From contig NZ_KB898199.1 of the NCBI RefSeq assembly GCF_000377505.1, positions 60,307 through 124,306 on the forward strand: a DNA stretch of 64,000 nt, in the 5' to 3' direction. The notes beneath the pieces were generated by a model. It did not search any database. It worked only from the letters and a program-made list of their open reading frames with translations, and was not told the origin of the DNA. The stretch comes from Paenibacillus massiliensis 2301065 = DSM 16942. GTDB lineage: Bacteria; Bacillota; Bacilli; Paenibacillales; Paenibacillaceae. Positions 62,262-64,000 of the stretch are shown here, piece by piece; positions within the stretch are counted from its first letter, which is position 1; each line of letters opens with the position of its first letter. A program made the position numbers and the translations under genes.

Positions 62262-62990
62262 ATGATTAACGTAACCATCTGGAATGAATTTGTTCATGAG
62301 AAAATACACGATGCCGTGCAGCGCGTCTATCCCGATGGATTGCATAATGCACTCGCTGCGGGGCTTGGGGGAGAAGGCTTCGCAATCCGTACAGCAACAT
62401 TGGACCAACCGGAACATGGGCTAACGGATGAAGTGCTGAATTCTACGGATGTACTGATCTGGTGGGGGCATATGGCTCATGATCGGGTAAGTGACGAGGT
62501 GGTCGCCAAGGTGGTTCGCAAGGTACAGGAAGGCATGGGCTTCGTGGTGCTGCATTCGGGGCACTTTTCCAAGCCGTTCAAGGCCTTGATGGGCACCAGC
62601 TGTGATCTGAAATGGAGAGTAGCTGGCGAGCAGGAAATCCTGTGGTCAGTAAATCCCTCGCATCCGATTGCAGAGGGCATTGATGCGAAGATTATTCTGG
62701 AGCAGGAAGAGATGTATGGCGAATTCTTCGATATTCCTACTCCGGATGAGCTGGTGTTTATTAGTAATTTTGCTGGAGGCGAAGTATTCCGCAGTGGTTG
62801 TACTTTCCGGCGTGGAGCAGGCAAGATCTTCTATTTCCGGCCAGGGCACGAGACGTATCCAACGTTCTATCACCCCGAGATTCTGAAGGTTATTGCCAAC
62901 GGCATTCGCTGGACGTACCCTGTGCATCACCCGCAGCAGACTTATGGACGCAGCGAACCGGTTCGCCCTTTTGGCGAGGTACTCGTATGA
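62262..62990 (+). CDS. ThuA-like domain protein (trehalose-utilisation family)
   Basis: A protein of 242 residues with the glutamine-amidotransferase-like ThuA fold: VTIWNEFVHEKIHDAVQRVY, STDVLIWWGHMAHDRVSD, GMGFVVLHSGHFSKPFKALM, and AGKIFYFRPGHETYPTFYHP. In rhizobia ThuA works with the ThuB oxidoreductase on 3-keto sugars from trehalose or sucrose. Here it sits with a Gfo/Idh/MocA enzyme and a TIM-barrel isomerase, the same combination, so a 3-keto sugar route is plausible. No ABC transporter is present. Confidence 0.88.
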   Translation: MINVTIWNEFVHEKIHDAVQRVYPDGLHNALAAGLGGEGFAIRTATLDQPEHGLTDEVLNSTDVLIWWGHMAHDRVSDEVVAKVVRKVQEGMGFVVLHSGHFSKPFKALMGTSCDLKWRVAGEQEILWSVNPSHPIAEGIDAKIILEQEEMYGEFFDIPTPDELVFISNFAGGEVFRSGCTFRRGAGKIFYFRPGHETYPTFYHPEILKVIANGIRWTYPVHHPQQTYGRSEPVRPFGEVLV

Positions 62991-63124
62991 CATTTCCACA
63001 TGTGTTTTCGTAGAGCGTCCGGAAGAGTAGGATGCGACCCGCAGGAAGGTGTAGCTTGATCAACGGTGTACCTCCCATCAGACAGTCTTTGACGGATACA
63101 TGCATGCTATTGTAATGATACGGT

Positions 63125-63159
63125 GAAAGACAGGCGACTCCGGGAATCGCCTGTCTTTC
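63125..63159 (+). terminator. Terminator of the ThuA-like cluster
   Basis: A perfect 13-bp stem, GAAAGACAGGCGA with TCGCCTGTCTTTC, loop of 9 bases, then GTTATTTTC. Confidence 0.9.
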
Positions 63160-63210
63160 GTTATTTTCATGCCCTACAGCAATGTCCTACAATTAATTGG
63201 GACCAGGTCA

Positions 63211-63265
63211 TTTTCAATTTGATGAAAATATGCTAAACTGAAATATACTAACTAATTGAAAGTTA
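63211..63265 (+). promoter_or_regulatory. Promoter and probable operator of the HxlR gene
   Basis: TTTTCA (63211), 17 bases, then TGC-TAAACT (63234-63239), an extended -10. Just downstream is TAACT-AATTGAA-AGTTA (63249-63265), an inverted repeat suited to autoregulation by the HxlR protein. Confidence 0.5.
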
Positions 63266-63297
63266 ACAACAGACCTGTCAAAGAGGTGAATAAAATT

Positions 63298-63615
63298 ATG
63301 GACAATCATCCAACCCATTTGTGTCCCCGCTTTGAGACAGCCTTCTCATTCTTGGGAAAGCGCTGGAATGGTCTGATCATTCGGACGCTAATGGATGGGC
63401 CTAAGCGGTTCAAGGATATATCGAATCAAATTCCCAGCATGAGTGACAAGATGCTATCGGAGCGGATGAAGGACCTCGAGAGCGAAGGGATCCTCATCAG
63501 ACATGTATACCCAGAGACTCCGGTTCGTATCGAATATGAGCTTACGCCTAAAGGCCAGGCACTGCGTCCAGTTATGGATCAGATTCAATCATGGGCTGAG
63601 GATTGGGTACAGTAG
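63298..63615 (+). CDS. HxlR-family transcriptional regulator
   Basis: A winged-helix protein of 105 residues. HLCPRFETAFSFLGKRWNGL contains the single N-terminal Cys (Cys9) typical of redox- or quinone-sensing YodB/HypR members. The helix-turn-helix is RFKDISNQIPSMSDKMLSER, and PVRIEYELTPKGQALRPV forms the wing. It would repress genes responding to aldehydes, quinones or disulfide stress. The start at 63298 follows AAAGAGGTGAATAAAATT. The target gene is not in the window; a group II intron begins after its terminator. Confidence 0.88.
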   Translation: MDNHPTHLCPRFETAFSFLGKRWNGLIIRTLMDGPKRFKDISNQIPSMSDKMLSERMKDLESEGILIRHVYPETPVRIEYELTPKGQALRPVMDQIQSWAEDWVQ

Positions 63616-63660
63616 AGAAGTAAAGTAGATGAAGAATGACAAGTTGTAGGTAGCGTAAAG

Positions 63661-63701
63661 GAAGGTACCCTGAGTTCAAAGTGGGGGGCCTTCTTTTTTT
63701 T
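63661..63701 (+). terminator. Terminator of the HxlR gene
   Basis: GAAGG and CCTTC with CCC/GGG form the stem, followed by eight T residues. The group II intron begins 7 bases after the T-run. Confidence 0.75.
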
Positions 63702-63707
63702 GTTAGC

Positions 63708-64000
63708 GTGCCCAGAGGCACGCATTATCTAGTTGGTGAAAGTCCAACCAAGGGAGGGGCCAAGCCACCCTTGTAGCTAGGATGCTTGCGCATGGTGAAA
63801 TCTGTGTGTAAAAGCGCATCGACAAAAGTACCGGTCAGAGACCGGGCGAGCGACAACCCAGGCCGCAACATCAAGTGAATCCTGCCGCGTCGTCAAAAAG
63901 GACCTGCGAAGGGGAAAAGAGGGAGCCGAGTCTCGTGACAATGGACGAAGGCCAAGGAAGCTGTGCAGAACTTGGGACAACAGTGAAGAACCCTCCGGCG
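63708..64000 (+). mobile_element. Group II intron, 5' part (cut by the window end)
   Basis: The sequence starts GTGCCCAGAGGCACGC and continues with GGTGAAAGTCCAACC, GCGCATGGTGAAATCTGTG and GGTCAGAGACCGGGCGAGCG. These match the GUG start and domain I segments of bacterial group II introns with LtrA-type proteins. No reverse transcriptase ORF is seen within the 290 bases in view; it would lie beyond the window. Its place immediately after a terminator is typical of class C introns, but the class is not proven. Confidence 0.8.

Noticed and set aside
63777..63980. Minus-strand frame within the group II intron
   Set aside because: It lies in structured domain I RNA; intron proteins lie on the sense strand in domain IV.
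1..64000. CRISPR arrays, tRNA or rRNA genes
   Set aside because: No regularly spaced identical repeats, no cloverleaf-like sequences and no rRNA sequence were found on reading both strands.

Overview
The window looks like a chromosomal segment of a spore-forming Gram-positive bacterium of the Paenibacillus/Bacillus type. Evidence: a 26-residue SpoVM, a SpoVIF-like protein, RemA, RicF and YlbG, strong AGGAGG-type ribosome binding sites, frequent TTG/GTG starts, Bacillus-type LexA boxes (GAAC-N4-GTTC), and a long block in the same order as the B. subtilis yloA-recG region. The moderate GC content fits Paenibacillus better than Bacillus. This assignment is inference from gene content; no rRNA or tRNA gene was found.

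Layout. 1-7.2 kb: the 3' end of an unidentified gene, an ftsW-type gene on the minus strand, an M20 amidohydrolase, a CBS-domain protein and a two-gene unit of an XPB-type helicase with a large helicase-associated partner. 7.3-8.9 kb: ricF and ylbG, then an IS200-type insertion just after the ylbG terminator. 9-11.5 kb: a small unknown protein, a LysR regulator and a PHP phosphoesterase. 11.6-43.3 kb: the conserved housekeeping block: rqcH (minus strand), a Ca2+-type P-ATPase, dapF, an exported protein, a yitJ-type methionine synthase/MTHFR, yicC, remA, gmk, rpoZ, coaBC, priA, def, fmt, rsmB, rlmN, prpC, prkC, rsgA, rpe, ridA, spoVM, rpmB (minus strand), fakA, degV, recG and spoVIF. Compared with B. 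subtilis, thiN and yloU are missing and dapF, the exported protein and yitJ are inserted.

43.5-64 kb is accessory: an arsenic operon (arsR-arsC-arsB, minus strand) with two matching operators; an SOS-controlled translesion polymerase with a YolD-like partner; a MerR-methyltransferase fusion; an MTA/SAH deaminase; an unknown gene behind a perfect LexA box; an EamA transporter; a lipoprotein; a YitT membrane protein behind a leader RNA that appears able to switch; a YdaT-like protein; msrAB with a 17-bp degenerate tandem repeat at its end; a VTT-domain membrane protein; a TerC exporter under a clear yybP-ykoY Mn2+ riboswitch; a small sugar-catabolic cluster (AraC regulator, dehydrogenase, isomerase, ThuA-like); an HxlR regulator; and the 5' part of a group II intron placed just after the HxlR terminator and cut by the window end.

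Functional links. The 21-37 kb run couples nucleotide and cofactor supply (gmk, coaBC), replication restart (priA), translation start and rRNA modification (def, fmt, rsmB, rlmN, rsgA) and the PrpC/PrkC phosphorylation switch in tightly spaced or overlapping genes. The best candidates for something undescribed are the structured yitT leader (53.3-53.6 kb), the SOS-box unknown gene (50.4-50.8 kb), the 21-codon ORF with its own promoter (36.5 kb), the XPB helicase pair and the MerR-methyltransferase fusion.
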